Source: Branchipolynoe longqiensis
Taxonomy: Eukaryota > Annelida > Polychaeta > Phyllodocida > Polynoidae
NCBI GenBank assembly: GCA_030323885.1
Contig: CM059191.1
Location: 104,766,292-104,830,291, forward strand
DNA length: 64,000 nucleotides
Direction of reading: 5' to 3'
Below, piece after piece: positions 1 through 11,909 of this stretch (positions are counted from its first letter, which is position 1; the number at the start of each line of letters is the position of its first letter). The notes beneath the pieces are model-generated. The model was not told where the DNA came from, searched no databases, and worked only from the letters and a program-made list of their open reading frames with translations. Made by a program: the position numbers and the translations under genes.

Positions 1-14
1 TGAATACTACAGAT

Positions 15-730
15 GTGGTGGAGATGACCATAGACACTGGGGATGCCCGCCCGATTAACCAGAGACCATACAGAATCCCACTCTCCAAAATGAAACTGGT
101 AGAGGAAGAATTGGAGAAGATGTTGAAAGAAGACATAATAGAACCAAGTCGCAGTGCATGGGCGAGTCCTGTAACGGTTGTTCCGAAAAAGGATGGTTCT
201 ATTAGGTTATGTGGGGATTATAGGCGGCTGAATGAGGTAACTCATAAAGATGCCTACCCACTACCCAGAATCCAAGACATCTTTGACCAACTCACAGATG
301 CAAAAGTCTTACCACCATAGACCTAAAATCAGGCTATTGGCAGGTGAGAATGCACCCAGACAGCAGGGAGAAGACTGCAATCAGTACCCACAGGGGACTC
401 TTTCAGTTTAAAAGAATGCAGTTTGGTCTGACTAATGCACCTGCGGTGTTCCAACGCATGATGAACTCAGTGCTAGCCAAGTTCCTGGGGAAATCATGCC
501 TAATCTACCTAGATGACATAGTCATCTATTCCCAGAATGAGACACAACACAGGGCTCATGTGGCAGAGGTCTTGGCCACCATAGAGGAGGCTGGCCTGGT
601 CATTAAAGAGTCCAAGTGTTCATTTTGCCTGAGAGAGGTCAAATTGTTGTGTTTTGTGGTATGTGCAGAAGGTCTGAAAGCAGATCCAGATAAAGTTGCT
701 GCAATCCGAGATATGGCCCCCTCCCGCTGA
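15..730 (+). pseudogene. Ty3/gypsy pol: reverse transcriptase domain, frameshifted
   Basis: This encodes the reverse transcriptase that copies LTR-retrotransposon RNA into DNA. The first open stretch (15-320) has the usual RT start with [20 protein letters not shown], the conserved VPKKDG and DYRRLN blocks. The second (344-730) carries QFGLTNAPAVFQRMMN and the catalytic motif YLDDIVIYS. The two are in different frames, with a stop after position 317, so the copy is broken. The element starts before the window, so gag and protease are not seen. RNase H and integrase follow on the same strand, which is the Ty3/gypsy order. The family call is firm; the clade is not resolved. Confidence 0.93.
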
Positions 731-1290
731 GAAAAAGGGAGTGTGTTGTGTGCTGGGATCTGACAACTATTATCGACAGTTAATGGTCAATTATGCGGAT
801 GTGGTAGCACCACTAACCCATTTGACCAAACAATCTGTGAAATTTGAGTGGGGGGCTGAGTGCCAAAAGGCCTGGAGAGAGCTGAAGCAGCTTCTTTTGG
901 ACTGTGTGGTATTCAAATTTCCAGATCCCACAAAACCCTACAAGCTCTATACTGACGCCTCAGATTACAGAATAGGGGCAATACTGGTGCAGGAAGATGA
1001 GAATGGGATAGAGAGGCCAGTGCACCTGATTAGTGGAAGGTTAAATCCAGCACAGCTGAACTACCCCACCATTGAGAAAGAGGCATATGCAATGATTTTT
1101 GCACTCATAAAGTTGAGTGCTGACTTTGTGATTTATACTGATCACCAGCCTCTAAAATGCCTATTTCAGAAGGATATGAAGAACAGCCACCTACAGTGAT
1201 GGGCAGTATTGCTGGCTGAATATTCAGCTCCAATCCAGTATTTTGCCGGGGGTCCAATATATGGGCAGACATGCTGTCTAGGCTGAGACC
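731..1290 (+). pseudogene. Ty3/gypsy pol: RNase H domain, frameshifted
   Basis: This is the RNase H part of pol, which degrades the RNA strand of the RNA:DNA hybrid. Visible motifs are YKLYTDASDYRIGAILVQ (catalytic Asp in TDAS), NYPTIEKEAYAM (catalytic Glu) and IYTDHQPLKCLF. The frame breaks near 1197, and the next codons (around 1255-1290) resume in another frame with ADMLSRL, the usual link between RNase H and integrase. It lies directly downstream of the RT and upstream of the integrase zinc finger. Confidence 0.9.
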
Positions 1291-1318
1291 AGTTGAGGTA
1301 GCTGAAGAGCCAGAATAG

Positions 1319-2976
1319 ATGTCAGTGGTAGAGATAGCAGGTATGGAGGAAGAGGTCCCTTTTGAGTATTATAAACTGGACAGGGAATGCATAGGCAGGT
1401 TGCAGGCGGATACTGCACAGGCAGCCCTGGCAAAGGAAGAGCAGAATGATTACATACTAATGGATGGGTTGGTGTATTCCTTAATTCCACCACCAGGGGG
1501 AAGAAACTATCCCAGATTAGTGTTGCCAGTGGAATACAGAGAACAAGTGGTAGAGCGGGCTCATAAAGATGTGGAGCATATGGCAATGACCAAAACATTG
1601 CAGAGAGTGCAAGAACACTTTAGGTGGCCAGGCATGAGAGGGGATATTGGCAAATTTATAGCAAGATGCCCACCATGCTCCCTAAACGGGGGTTTTCCCC
1701 CACCCCTCTGCAATGCCACTCCCAGTAGCTCCAAGACTGTTGGTAGCAGCAGATCTGACAGGGCCATTTCCAGAAAGTAAGGAAGGAAACAAATATCTGC
1801 TATCTATCATAGATCACTGCACAGGCTGGGTGGAGGTAAAACCCCTCCCCAACAAATCAGCACAGGGGATCTATGATTATTTAGTAAGAGAATACATACC
1901 CAGATATTCAGCACCAGAAGTATTTCTGACTGATAATGGGCTAGAATTCAAGAACAAACTCATTATAGGGTATTTAGAAGAGTTGGGGGTGGAGGTAAGA
2001 CACACCACCCCCTACCACCCACAATCGAATGGCATGGTGGAACGTTTCCACAGAACACTAAAAAGCATGTTGGCTAAGTTAGTGAATTCAAGAGCAGTGG
2101 GAGGAATATTTAGGGGATGCACTGTTGGCATACAGATGCACATGTCTGGGTCCCACAGGATTTTCACCATTTTATTTGCAGTTTGGCAGACACCCAAATA
2201 AGCCACAGTCACAACTACTATATAGGCAGATTGGGGAGGTAGCATCAAATGCAGCTAGGCGAATAGATTAATTAGCAGAGTCATTACAGGAGGCGGTGAG
2301 AAATAGGGCCATTAGCAGGCAGTATAATACAGCCAGAGCAGTTAATAGGGCTAATGCAGTAGAGCTGAAGGTGGGAGATGCAGTATTATTGCTGGTTAAT
2401 GAACCAGGGCCATTGGACAGACAGTTTGACCCATGGTTCATTGTAACAGATGTAAAAGGGGCTGTGGTTACTGTGGTGGGGCCAGAAAATAGGAAAAGAG
2501 TGGTAAACCGAGACCAAGTGAAATTGGCTGATGGGGAAATGGAATGGGATTTAATCAATTCTAGACTAACCCGTGGACAAAGAAAGAAACAGCGGTTACA
2601 ACAAAGGCAGGTTGTAAGCCAAACTCACAGTGGTGAACAAATTGAAGGGGAGCCAACTTGTAAATTGCCATCAGAAAAATTCCAAGGGAAAGTACCATGT
2701 TTAATGAGCTATAGTGATGAGGGCACAAAGGCTGGGTGGTTAAGCACACATACAATGGTGACACGCAGCAACAAGTCACAGCTACAAGGGGAGCATGGGA
2801 GGCCTGAGAACACAGAACAAGCACGGCACAATAGGGATCAGAATAGTGCAAGTGACAAATGTGTGAAAGGGATTAGAGGTGTAAATGTGGAATGCAATCA
2901 AGGAGTGACTAATGCACCTAGCGGTATTTGTGTGTCTCGCCCTGCTTTTGTCCCCAGCAACTCAGGCAGGTGGTGA
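1319..2976 (+). pseudogene. Ty3/gypsy pol: integrase (zinc finger, DDE core, C-terminal domain), frameshifted
   Basis: Integrase inserts the cDNA into the host chromosome. The first piece (1319-1780) has the H2C2 zinc-binding domain: paired His in AHKDVEHM, the typical RVQEHFRWPGM block, and CPPC. The core follows in another frame (1713-2201): Asp in DLTGPFPES, Asp in TDNGLEF, then TPYHPQSNGMVERFHRT with the catalytic Glu. Exactly 35 residues separate the second Asp from the Glu (DD35E). A third frame (2296-2976) holds a C-terminal domain with VGDAVLLLV and a basic, low-complexity tail. At least two frameshifts separate the pieces, so no functional enzyme can be read. Confidence 0.92.
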
Positions 2977-4575
2977 GGCAGGACGGGCCCAAACCTGTGG
3001 TAACTATCCACCGGGAATGCGATCCAATGGTAACCATTGACCCGGTACACAACCCGGAATCGAGCTTGGTGATCGAGGTCGACCCAACACGTGGACGTAA
3101 GAGACCCGCCCACCACGCACCCTCCCCCGGCATGGTGCACAATGGCGTAACCGGGGAAACGTGGGAGGAGGTGGGTAAGGCGTGGAGTGAAATAAGGTGG
3201 GACATGGCCGAGGCGGCCAACCACCACCCACACGGCACCCACCCACCCATGGCACGCCGGACGCTGACTCATGGAACACTTCGCCTGACGTGATCCGGCT
3301 GAACACTTCGCCTGATGTGACCCGCCTGCTGACTTTGCCTGACGCGACGCGTGAGTTGGGATATCAACGGACTGTCACCGGGGCGATTAAACGCCCCCCA
3401 CCACCTCCAGCAAGCCCTGAGAGCTACAACACCCGAGTGTTGCGTTCTCACACCCGAGAGAAGACTCGACTGCTTGAAGCCATTCCAGACCCACAAGAAC
3501 AGCAGTTAGCCAAACGCGCTTGCATTGCTTGTGTAGAGGTGTTCTGTAGAGGTTCCAAGAGGAGGCAGTAGACTGTATGTATGGTGGAATAATATATATG
3601 TATGCAGGAGATAGTGCATATGTGATAATTCTTTTTGTTGAGACCAAAAACATTGAAAGTTGGAACATTGATATTTTTGTTTGATTTGGCAGGGTGTCGT
3701 TATACACATAGGTACGTAATAACGGTCGGAGAAGATTGCCATATACAGCTCAGCATTTCACTAACATTTTGTGGAGTTGTGATCGAGTGAATTTTTTTTT
3801 ATATATATATATATCAAGTGAGGGTGTCCAGTGCCTTATAGGTGTTGCTAGGAGGACAAACACCATCACACTACTAGGTGGACGGCTGGTAGACGGTACA
3901 CGGACATGGTGTGATGTGCCCCTCCCGACGCGGAGGAAGTTGAATAAATTTAGTTTTTATTTGTGTGTGGGTTTCTAGCACGCAAGGGTTGCGAGGACAG
4001 GCAACCACCTGGGGCCGACGACCTGATACGAAAGGTAAGACACCGCACGAACATTGTGTGACTTTCCCTCCTGATTCTCGATGTCGGACATCCGGGCACT
4101 TTTGGCGTTCACACCGCGCAAAGGGTAAAACAAGTGCCACTGTCATAGAGACAACATTAAAACCACCCTAACTATCACAGTAATTTGTGAATTTTGGTGC
4201 TTTGAAAGCAAATTTCTCTTGTTTCTATTAAATAGTTCAGATCTTTCTCTACAATTTCACATTCAGCTTTTTTTTTTATCAGCCAATTGGAAGTTCTTGA
4301 ATTTATTTTGCGAAAATAGTTTTTGAGGCCATGATCTGGTAAGGCTAACACTGGCACTGACACTAAGAATATCCCAACTTTCACTATTATCTCTGTTTTT
4401 AATACTTTCAGCATAAATTGCTCTTAGGTTACATTAAATACTTCGGATCTTCCTCTTCAATCGCGCATCAAGATATTTTTAATCTATCCAATGAAAGCTT
4501 TTAAATCTATTTTTACAAAAATAAACGCTCGGCATAGACATAGCATTGCAGCAGCACACATCACTGCAGTATTTT
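2977..4575 (+). other. Gypsy-element internal region, no gene recognised
   Basis: This lies between integrase and the env-like gene. Short open frames continue past 2976 (for example 2928-3293 and 3197-3571) but match nothing I know and differ in frame, so I do not call them. A T/TA-rich run is at 3788-3815, and a polyadenylation-like AATAAA lies near 3944. It may be degraded non-coding DNA of the element or an unrelated insertion. Confidence 0.4.
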
Positions 4576-4941
4576 ACCCTTCGCGGGGACCAGACGGGAT
4601 GGCCGAATGAGTTAGAGCATCCGTCTCCCGTGCTGGTAGATCGTGGGGTCGTGGGTTCGAGTCCCGGTCGAGTCAAACCAATGACTTTAAAATTGATACT
4701 TGTCGCTTCCTAGCCAGGCACTCAGCATTATTAGGATAGGGCAAGGACTAGTGTGCTCAGTGTCAGGATAATGTGACTGAGTGGGATACCAGGTCATGGT
4801 GCCGGCGGCCTGGTTTCCCAGTGGAACAGCACTATAAAGTCGCCATAAGTGCGCAGTCACAAGTCGGTACCTGTCCTGATATGACCTTAGATGTTGCTAG
4901 GACGTAAAACAACAAAAAACAAACAAACAACCCTTCGCGGG
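4576..4941 (+). mobile_element. tRNA-derived SINE, full length, with 12-bp target duplication
   Basis: The SINE occupies about 4588-4929 and is flanked by perfect 12-bp copies of acccttcgcggg (4576-4587 and 4930-4941). It starts with a tRNA-like head (atggccgaatgagttagagc as A-box region, ggttcgagtcc as B box), i.e. an internal pol III promoter. A conserved body follows (gtgtcaggataatgtgactg, cagcactataaagtcgcc), then the tail gaccttagatgttgctagg and an (acaaa)n end. The clean target duplication marks a recent insertion into the gypsy element. The same family recurs near 10.0, 18.5, 25.3, 48.3, 48.9 and 53.4 kb. Confidence 0.95.
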
Positions 4942-5790
4942 CTAGTTTCCGGGGTTGTGACGTCATGCCGACATCGAGAATACGGACGTGTGGGACGGAG
5001 TGGTGTGTTTATCGTTAATTCAGTGCCTGCAGCATGGCTAGGGCGGAAAACCCCAAGGAGGAACCAACAACCTACCGGATAGAGAAGTGCACAAACATTG
5101 AGTGAGTCCCTGCCCAGGTGGAGGTAGCTGGATAATACTTTTATTTAGTTTTTTTTGTGGGAACATTAAAGAAGAGGGGGCGTTGGAGCGTGTCCAGTTA
5201 CACATAGCGCTGGTCCTGAATTAATGCTGTGTGGTGACCGTGCTGATAGAAGCAGACACCTCCTGAACTAATGATGGGTGGTGACCGGTCTGATACCAGT
5301 CGACAGAGATTATTTTGAATAATATTGTTGTGATAAAGTTGGTCAATGTGTTTGACCGGGAGACTACGGACTTGACCGCGAGTGTGCAGGAGAGTGCAGG
5401 CCGGAAGACGGCGCAGGACTTGAACTGGACCAGTGTGATAGAAGCACACACCGTCAGTCCGGGACTGACTATTGTTGGACAGTAGTTTTGAAGATTCATT
5501 GAGTGCTCGTCCTGGGAGCTAAGGCTTGTTTTTAGACGGAAGTTGAGTTTTTTTTTATCGCTTCGGGAACCTCCGGGGTGCAATTGGATTGCATTCAGGA
5601 GTGGTCCATTTTGATTGCAGCAATTTTTGATTTTGCAAAATATACCACGTGAGGTTCGTAGGAGATAGCAGTTGGGGACTGATATCAGGATCTGTCCAGT
5701 CTCACTGTGCACATAGTGCTGTGGGACAAGATCTCCTCAAGGGATATCACCCAGAAACTGCGAACTTGATATCCAAGTCAATTTCTACGA
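4942..5790 (+). other. Region upstream of the env-like gene, no gene recognised
   Basis: No coding frame has recognisable motifs. Two short near-repeats of a ggtggtgaccg-containing phrase occur around 5233 and 5278. Open frames here on the minus strand are uninformative. It may be leader or intron sequence of the env-like transcript, as retroelement env genes are often spliced, but no splice site is convincing. Confidence 0.35.
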
Positions 5791-7483
5791 TGTGGTCATT
5801 GTACTGGCACATAGGCGTCATCTGGTGCTGCCTGCCTCTGGGCAGCAGCACCGACCTCTTTAAGAAAGATGGTGTCCTAGTTAGGGGCCAAGGAGAAGTG
5901 AGGACCGTGTCCACTGTGTGGCAGCTGATGGTACTGATCACACCCTGAAACTGGTTCTCACAGGTATGGGACCATGTGGACAAATTGACTAAGAACAAGT
6001 GGTATGTTGATATTCATCATTGGGAAATGAAGTTTGGTGTCCTTCGGGCCAGGTTAGAGCAAGACCCTGCTGAAGTTCTTCAGGTGTCTGCTAAACGGCC
6101 TAAGAGGGGACTGGTTAATGCAGTAGGGGTGGCGGCATCATGGCTGTTTGGTATGGTAAGCCAGGCACAGCTAAACAAAGTGCAGCAGGCTATTACCACC
6201 CACAGTCTACAGACGCAAGCCCTGAAGCATAACCAAGAGCACATGCTTTCCATTATGAATAGAACACAAAATATTCAGCTGCAATTAGCGGGGCATGTTT
6301 CTGTAGTGGAATCAATGATAGCCTTAGCACAGGATGAAGCTGAGGAGATGACGGCAGTCTCCAATGATTTAGCGCTGCTGCAGCGAGTGAGGCTGGCAGT
6401 GGAGGAGTTGGAGAGTGTGGTGGACGACTACGTATCAAAGCGAGCGTTGCACCATTGGATGGTGATGCAGCTGGAGCGTGGCATGTTGACGGAGGTATTA
6501 CTGATGCCGGCTCAGCTGGCACTCGTAATAGAGGCGGCAAAGGATGCGGGGTTTCGCGGTCTCGATCTGCATTGGTACTACCAACACGCAAGGGTAGAAC
6601 CGGTGTGGGGTTCGGACGGGTTGATCGCCTTCCGCCTGGGGCTACAGATGGTGAGTCAGGAGACGTATGCTGCATACCACTTGACGTATCTGCCGGTGCT
6701 ACTAGACAATGAACATTCAAGGGCTGTGATGGGAAAATCTGTGGTAGCAGTAAGCACGAGAAGGAAGGCGAGCTTCTATCCTGAAGCTTGCATGGGCAGC
6801 TTGCCCATGGTGTGCTACCATGCCATGGAAATGATCTACCAGACCCGCGAAGCGGCGCTCGTGACAGGGACGGAGCCGGGAGACTGCAAGCTGCGGATCA
6901 CGAAGATCCAAAAGACTGTCTGCCACCGTTGTGGCACCTGTGGAGGGCATGGGTGGTGTGAGCATTGCACCCCATGAACCTCAGATCGATGTGACAATTC
7001 GTTGTGCCGGAAAGCCTCATGTCAACAAGAGGATCACCGGCCCAACAGTGCTGCAGGTGCCAGAGGCATGCTTGGTGGAGGGCAGAGGTTGGCTTCTGCG
7101 AACATTGACTGTGAAGCATGAGACCGTGAACATACCTCCCAGCCTTGAATGTCTCATGGCCTGCTGTTCTCCACCGAGTAATGAAGGAGCAGCTCGAGCG
7201 GCTGCCAGAGCTGCAGGTTCCCCTGATATCAATGAACGGTCTAGTGCAGGTGCCAGACGATTACGTCCGTATTGAACATTTCAGTATACTGTGGTATTGT
7301 TCGTTGGCAGTCGCCGGTATAATTGTGTTATGTGGTACGATGTATTGTTATTACAGATGCCAAGCTCATTGTACCAGATGCAGATGCCCAAGGAAGAGGC
7401 AAGGGATGGTACTGGTGGGTAGGGAGGCGGTGGTCTGTGAATCCAAAGCCCTGCCCCCTCCCTCCCCCATTACCAGTCCATAG
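5791..7483 (+). pseudogene. Env-like class I fusion glycoprotein (errantivirus/baculovirus-F type), frameshifted
   Basis: This resembles the envelope genes that turn gypsy elements into errantivirus-like retroviruses. The ATG at 5791 opens a frame with a hydrophobic signal-like start (MWSLYWHIGVIWCCLPLG). It is lost near 5945, and the main piece is in another frame (5976-6977). That piece has a furin-type site RPKR at 6096-6107, followed directly by a hydrophobic, Gly/Ala-rich fusion-peptide-like stretch and a Gln/Leu/Asn-rich helical region, the order seen in F-type envelope proteins. The 3' part moves to a third and a fourth frame (about 6931-7270, then 7145-7483). The last includes a transmembrane helix near 7281-7350 and a Cys/Arg-rich tail. 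At least three frame breaks make it non-functional. It most likely belongs to the pol upstream. Confidence 0.8.
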
Positions 7484-7583
7484 AGACACCGTCGTGCGGT
7501 ATAAGGCGCAGGGCTCGGTGTTGGAGCTGGCCGCGCTGCCGTATAGGGCGAAGGAGGGTTGCCAACATGTGTGTACAGTGTCG

Positions 7584-7880
7584 GTGCGTCTGAACCATAA
7601 AGGTTGGGGAGGAGCAGGGACGCTGTATAACATGGGTGGTTGTTGATAGGCTTTTTCCAAGCTGTTTTTGGTAAGGGTTAGTGTGTATTGCGCAGGTGTA
7701 TGCACTCTGGTGTGTCTGAACCATAAAACATTGGGGAGGAGCAGGGACGTTGTGTAATTTGCGTCGTGATGTAAACGTTTCCGAGCTGTCTACTAGGGGT
7801 AGTGTATTCCGCATATTGTATGCACTTCTCGTGCGTCAGAACCAAATTTAGGGGGATGAGCAGGTACGTTGTATAAATTT
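7584..7880 (+). repeat. Three tandem ~120-126-bp repeats after env
   Basis: The phrase gtgYgtctgaaccataaa...ggaggagcagggacgYtgt recurs at about 7584, 7710 and 7831. The third copy is more diverged. The position just 3' of env would fit the 3' untranslated region or LTR of the gypsy element, but no LTR boundary (TG...CA plus polypurine tract) could be fixed because the 5' LTR is outside the window. Confidence 0.75.
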
Positions 7881-8100
7881 CAAGACGGGATGAGGTTTTC
7901 TCATTCGGCAGAAGTAACCGGTCGGAATTGACCGAGGTGTAATTAATGGAGTGAGAGTCGCTCGGAACTGCTGGAGCTTGCCATCATAGGATTTCTAGTC
8001 ACCTACTCCTAGCCCTTCCCAAGCCTTTCGGTCTGGCGACGGGTAGCTAACTCGGGATCCTGGTAGTGCTCGGGGGATTTGGGAATATCGGGAATTTAGA

Positions 8101-8335
8101 CTCCCCGCCCAACCCACAATGAACAAGTAAGGGGGTGGGAGGATTTAATTAGACATTATACGCCTCTCGGATTCCTGCTTGGAGAATACAAGTATAGGGG
8201 GGAAAGCTAATTATAGCAATTGGTCTTTCCTCGGATTCCTGCTTGCGAAGAACCCGCAGTAGCAAAGTAAGGGGGAGAGGATTTAATTAAACTTTATGCA
8301 CCTCTCTGATTCCTGCTTTGCATGAAACTGGCATG
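8101..8335 (+). repeat. Short direct repeats (three copies of a gattcctgctt phrase)
   Basis: The phrase ctcggattcctgcttg recurs at about 8166, 8231 and, with one change, 8304. The longer phrase agtaaggggg...aggatttaatta occurs at about 8128 and 8266. The purine-rich runs could be remnants of polypurine tracts, but this is a guess. Confidence 0.6.
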
Positions 8336-8931
8336 GATATAGCCATGAGAAGGTCCTAGCGGCCATCTGACCCATCGGGCACAGAATGAGCCATAGACGA
8401 ATTCGCGCCTCGGGCTGCTCACATAATCGAACCGGACGATGCCGTCCGGCAGGGACGAGTCTGCGTGTACGATGGTGGAAATGCGAGAGAAAGACAACTT
8501 AAGTGTAGGAGGGACGAATTCGCGTGTGCAATGGGGAAATACGAGAGAAGGTAGACCTAGTGTAGGGCAGACGGTATGGTGACGCGCTGTGTGTTCACCG
8601 CCTCCCTCCATTTACATGTACTCGTAGGTTAGTGTGCGGCAGGGATGTGATCCGAGCACCAGTCAGAATTTTTTTTTTTTTTGTTAAACCAAGGAGGTGG
8701 TTTTTGGTCAATCCAATAAGGTGCAGCCGCTGATCGCGGTGCGCGTGTTATCACGATTAGATCCTGGATCCGCTTCCGAGCGTTCAATCGGTGGTATGCG
8801 GTGCCGGACAGGCTGCAGACATGCGTGGGCTCACGACGGTGTGCACACCACTGGTGTGGGCATCGCCGCTCGGGTGCCACAGTAGGCGTAATGATAGGAG
8901 CATTGGATGGATCGTGGGTCAATAAGACGGA
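8336..8931. other. No gene seen
   Basis: A poly(T) run lies at about 8670-8681. Open frames on both strands lack recognisable motifs. Confidence 0.5.
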
Positions 8932-9240
8932 GGGTCACTGGAAGTGACGGGACCAGTGGTTGATTAGAGCAACCATTGATGGAAGAAATGATTGGTTTCA
9001 TTTAATGAGTTCAAGTCATTTGATTGATTCGAGTCATCTGATTGATTCAGATCATTTGGTTGATCTTGGGCAAGGATTTCGGGGTCAATGATTCGGAGGG
9101 TCACGGGGGTGACAGGACCAGTGGTTGGTTAGGGCAACCATTGAGGTAGGAAATGATTGAGTTCATTTGATTGATTCGAGTCATTTGATTGATTCGAGTC
9201 ATCTGGTTGATTCGGATCATTCGATTGATGGGGGATCGGT
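8932..9240 (+). repeat. Two ~167-bp tandem repeats rich in gattgattcgagtcat
   Basis: The unit beginning gggtcac..gtgacRggaccagtgg starts at 8932 and again at 9099. Inside each unit a short word (ttgattgattcgagtcat and variants) is itself repeated three to four times, so this is a repeat within a repeat. Confidence 0.8.
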
Positions 9241-10013
9241 GGACCAAGCGGTCGATGATTGATGGGAGCAATCACAGCTTAGAAATAGTTGATTTGATTA
9301 TCTTATACGGCAATCGAAACTTTGTTGATTGGATCAATCACTACTAGAAATACTTGATCTGATTGTCTTATGCAAGATCTAACCTGTCATGGTTCCCTGC
9401 TTGTGTTGCTATTCTGTCCTGCTTACCCTATTTTTAAAACTAATTTTTATTTTTTTTATATCATAAGTTTTAAAGGGGGCCTGGGCGCGCAAGAGAATTA
9501 GCAGGCACAACCTGGACAGTGACAGGATGATAAAAGACATATTTTAAAATATAAATGTAATATAAATTATGGGGGGAGTAGAACTAGTATAGATAAGTAG
9601 TAAGATAGCCGGTTCAAAGCCACCGCCTACATTGGGACCGCCATTCTAGTAGATTATTGGGGCTGTTCTTGTCTAAACAATTACTGTAAACAAATAGATA
9701 GGAATGGTCCTCAAGGTGGTGGAGAACTGGAGAAAGACAGAAAACTTGAAGAAAAACTTTGACAGTGGGGAAGGGAGGAGTGACCAATACAGTGGAGAAT
9801 ACGCCTAAGTAAAATACAATGTGTGGACATTCGAACAAGAAGGGTACCAGAATTTATCAATTCTATTGACAACTCGTATTGCTCCACTGTATAGCACTCG
9901 CTCTGGCTTAAACCGAAAGAGACGTAATGTTTTAACCCTTTCCGACTTTGGTACGGAATAATCCGTACGAATATGAAAAGCCATTGTGACTTCAGTACGT
10001 GATTTTCCGTACA
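9241..10013. other. No gene seen
   Basis: AT-rich intergenic DNA. Near 9950-10012 the word ccgtac recurs in both orientations, without clear meaning. Confidence 0.5.
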
Positions 10014-10383
10014 GTGGTCTAAATTGTATGTATCTTTGTTTGTTTGTTGTTTTAGATCCTACATCTAAGGTCATATCAGGATGGGTACCGACTTGTGACA
10101 GTGCGCACTCATGGCGACTTTATAGTGCTGCCCCTGGGATACCAGGCCACCAGCACCATGACCTGATTGATATTCCACTCAGTCACATTATCCTGACACT
10201 GAGCCAACCAGTCCTTGCCCTATCCTAATAATGCCGAGCACCTGGCTAGGAAGCAACAAGTATCAATTTGTAAGTCATTAGTTTGACTCGACCATTAGTT
10301 TGACTCGACCACGATCCCATGGTCTACCAACACGGGAGACGGATGCTCTAACTCATTCGGCCATCCCGTCTGGTCTAAATTGT
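10014..10383 (-). mobile_element. tRNA-derived SINE, full length, reverse orientation, with target duplication
   Basis: This is the same family as the 4.6-kb SINE, here on the minus strand. Flanking copies of tggtctaaattgta lie at 10014-10027 and 10371-10384. The head (reverse of atggccgaatgagttagagc) is at the right and the tail with the acaaa-type end at the left. A short internal duplication of gtttgactcgacc near 10283-10312 sits at the tRNA B-box end. Confidence 0.93.
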
Positions 10384-10385
10384 AA

Positions 10386-11240
10386 CATCGCAGTGAATAT
10401 ATGGAGACTGCTTGCTTGCTTATTGTATTCTTTACTTAGGTAGTTGGATAAAAGCTTATAACATTTTACCATTCAGTGGATGACTTTTGGTGTACTCCTA
10501 GTGGCAACTGATTTTTTTTCTGACATTTTTCTTATTGTCGCTAGTGCACATATATGGTCGTAGATAATAAGCCACATTAGATCTAGCAGTGAAACTTGTT
10601 GACTCTTCTAAGGTGTTATTCTGGCTTGTGAAAACAGTATTTTTATTCAAATATATGGAAGAACATTTTTTTTACAATCATTTTAATATTTGTATTCACA
10701 AAGATTTTAAATTTTCATATTTTTTACTCATTTTCCATAGAACCTTGCATCAGCCTGTTTGTGAATATCATAATAAAATATACATGGCTGGATAGGAAAT
10801 TCTTTCAGCTTTCAGAAAATGTATAATGTATTGGGTCTTTATCTTATTCCCATGATGTTTTTTTAACATTTCCCCACCTCGGAGATGAAATATTAATGTT
10901 CCCTGAAATAAATACATCACCTAGGCATTATTTTGATCCAAGAAATGTGAGTCTGAAAGGGTTAAGGCTTCCATTTTTCCTTGGCCGTTGCGCAAGTAGA
11001 AATGGAAGAGGGACGTTGTAAAAATATACGGATTTTCGGTTAAGAATTAGATATTGGCAGAAAGCATTATTATTCTTGGGCGATGGAGTGGGGACGATGT
11101 TATATAAACTAAAAGTAACAATATCCCACTCCCATTACGACATGATATAAGCTGTGTGCAATATATGGTCATATATTATGCCTGAGATTAATGAAGAGAT
11201 GTTCCTATATTGGAGAAAAGACCATTTTAACAGAGATCTA
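10386..11240. other. No gene seen
   Basis: AT-rich DNA with an open frame at 10589-10795 that lacks any recognisable motif or splice context. I see nothing supportable. Confidence 0.5.
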
Positions 11241-11241
11241 T

Positions 11242-11890
11242 TGTAACTGTATGCAGCTATCTGTCCCTACATGACCACTGGGTGTGCACACCAGCCTAAT
11301 TTGCATATACACACAGGGCACCACCTGCAGCTGGGTTGAGTGACAGCCACCCCTACTAGGGGAGGGTGCCACCCACCCTGACTGTGGAGGTGCCTGATTG
11401 GCTGGCTGTGGACTGACCAGTCACCTGCATTCTATTGGCCCTCTGACCACACTAGCCTCAAAACTGAGATCATTATTCTGGATTCTGCTTCAGACACACT
11501 GAAGAGAGATCACTCTACTCCTGGCTCTTGAGTGAGACACACCTACTCTTAAGCAGGAACCCCAGACACTCTGTCTGATGCTAGCAACATTCATATATTC
11601 CAATTGAGTGTGAACACAGCCATAGGACTCCTGTCCCATGTGCTGTGGACACTGCTTTCTATACAGGCTAAAGTAGTGATGAGATACTATGTGGCTAGAA
11701 GGTAAGGAGTGTGGATGTCACTGGTAGGTGGACAGGAGTTGGTGTTAGTAAAGCACAACTTCCCCACTGTTTATCTGTGTGACTTGTCTTCATTCTTCCT
11801 TAGTATCGGTTAATGAGCTGATAGATAAGTGATATGAAGGGGAGAGTTTTGTAATATTATCTGGTGTCCCAAATGTGGCCGGGCATTCAG
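11242..11890 (+). repeat. Possible LTR-like sequence
   Basis: The stretch begins TGTAAC and has a promoter-like middle with many short direct repeats. It ends before tggtgtcccaaatgtgg (about 11861-11877), which looks like a tRNA primer-binding site following an LTR. No matching second LTR or target duplication is in view and the 3' boundary is unclear, so this is tentative. Confidence 0.3.
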
Positions 11891-11909
11891 TAATATCACA
11901 CAATGACTT

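Noticed and set aside
4600..4675. A tRNA gene (also near 18470, 48850, 53380 and 36510)
   Set aside because: The tRNA-like parts are heads of SINEs: body and tail follow, and target duplications flank the whole unit.
5221..5712. 163-codon open frame on the minus strand
   Set aside because: It is antisense to the gypsy element, starts at a non-conserved codon and shows no recognisable motif.
6253..6720. Pro-rich open frame antisense to env
   Set aside because: It is a shadow of the env-like coding strand.
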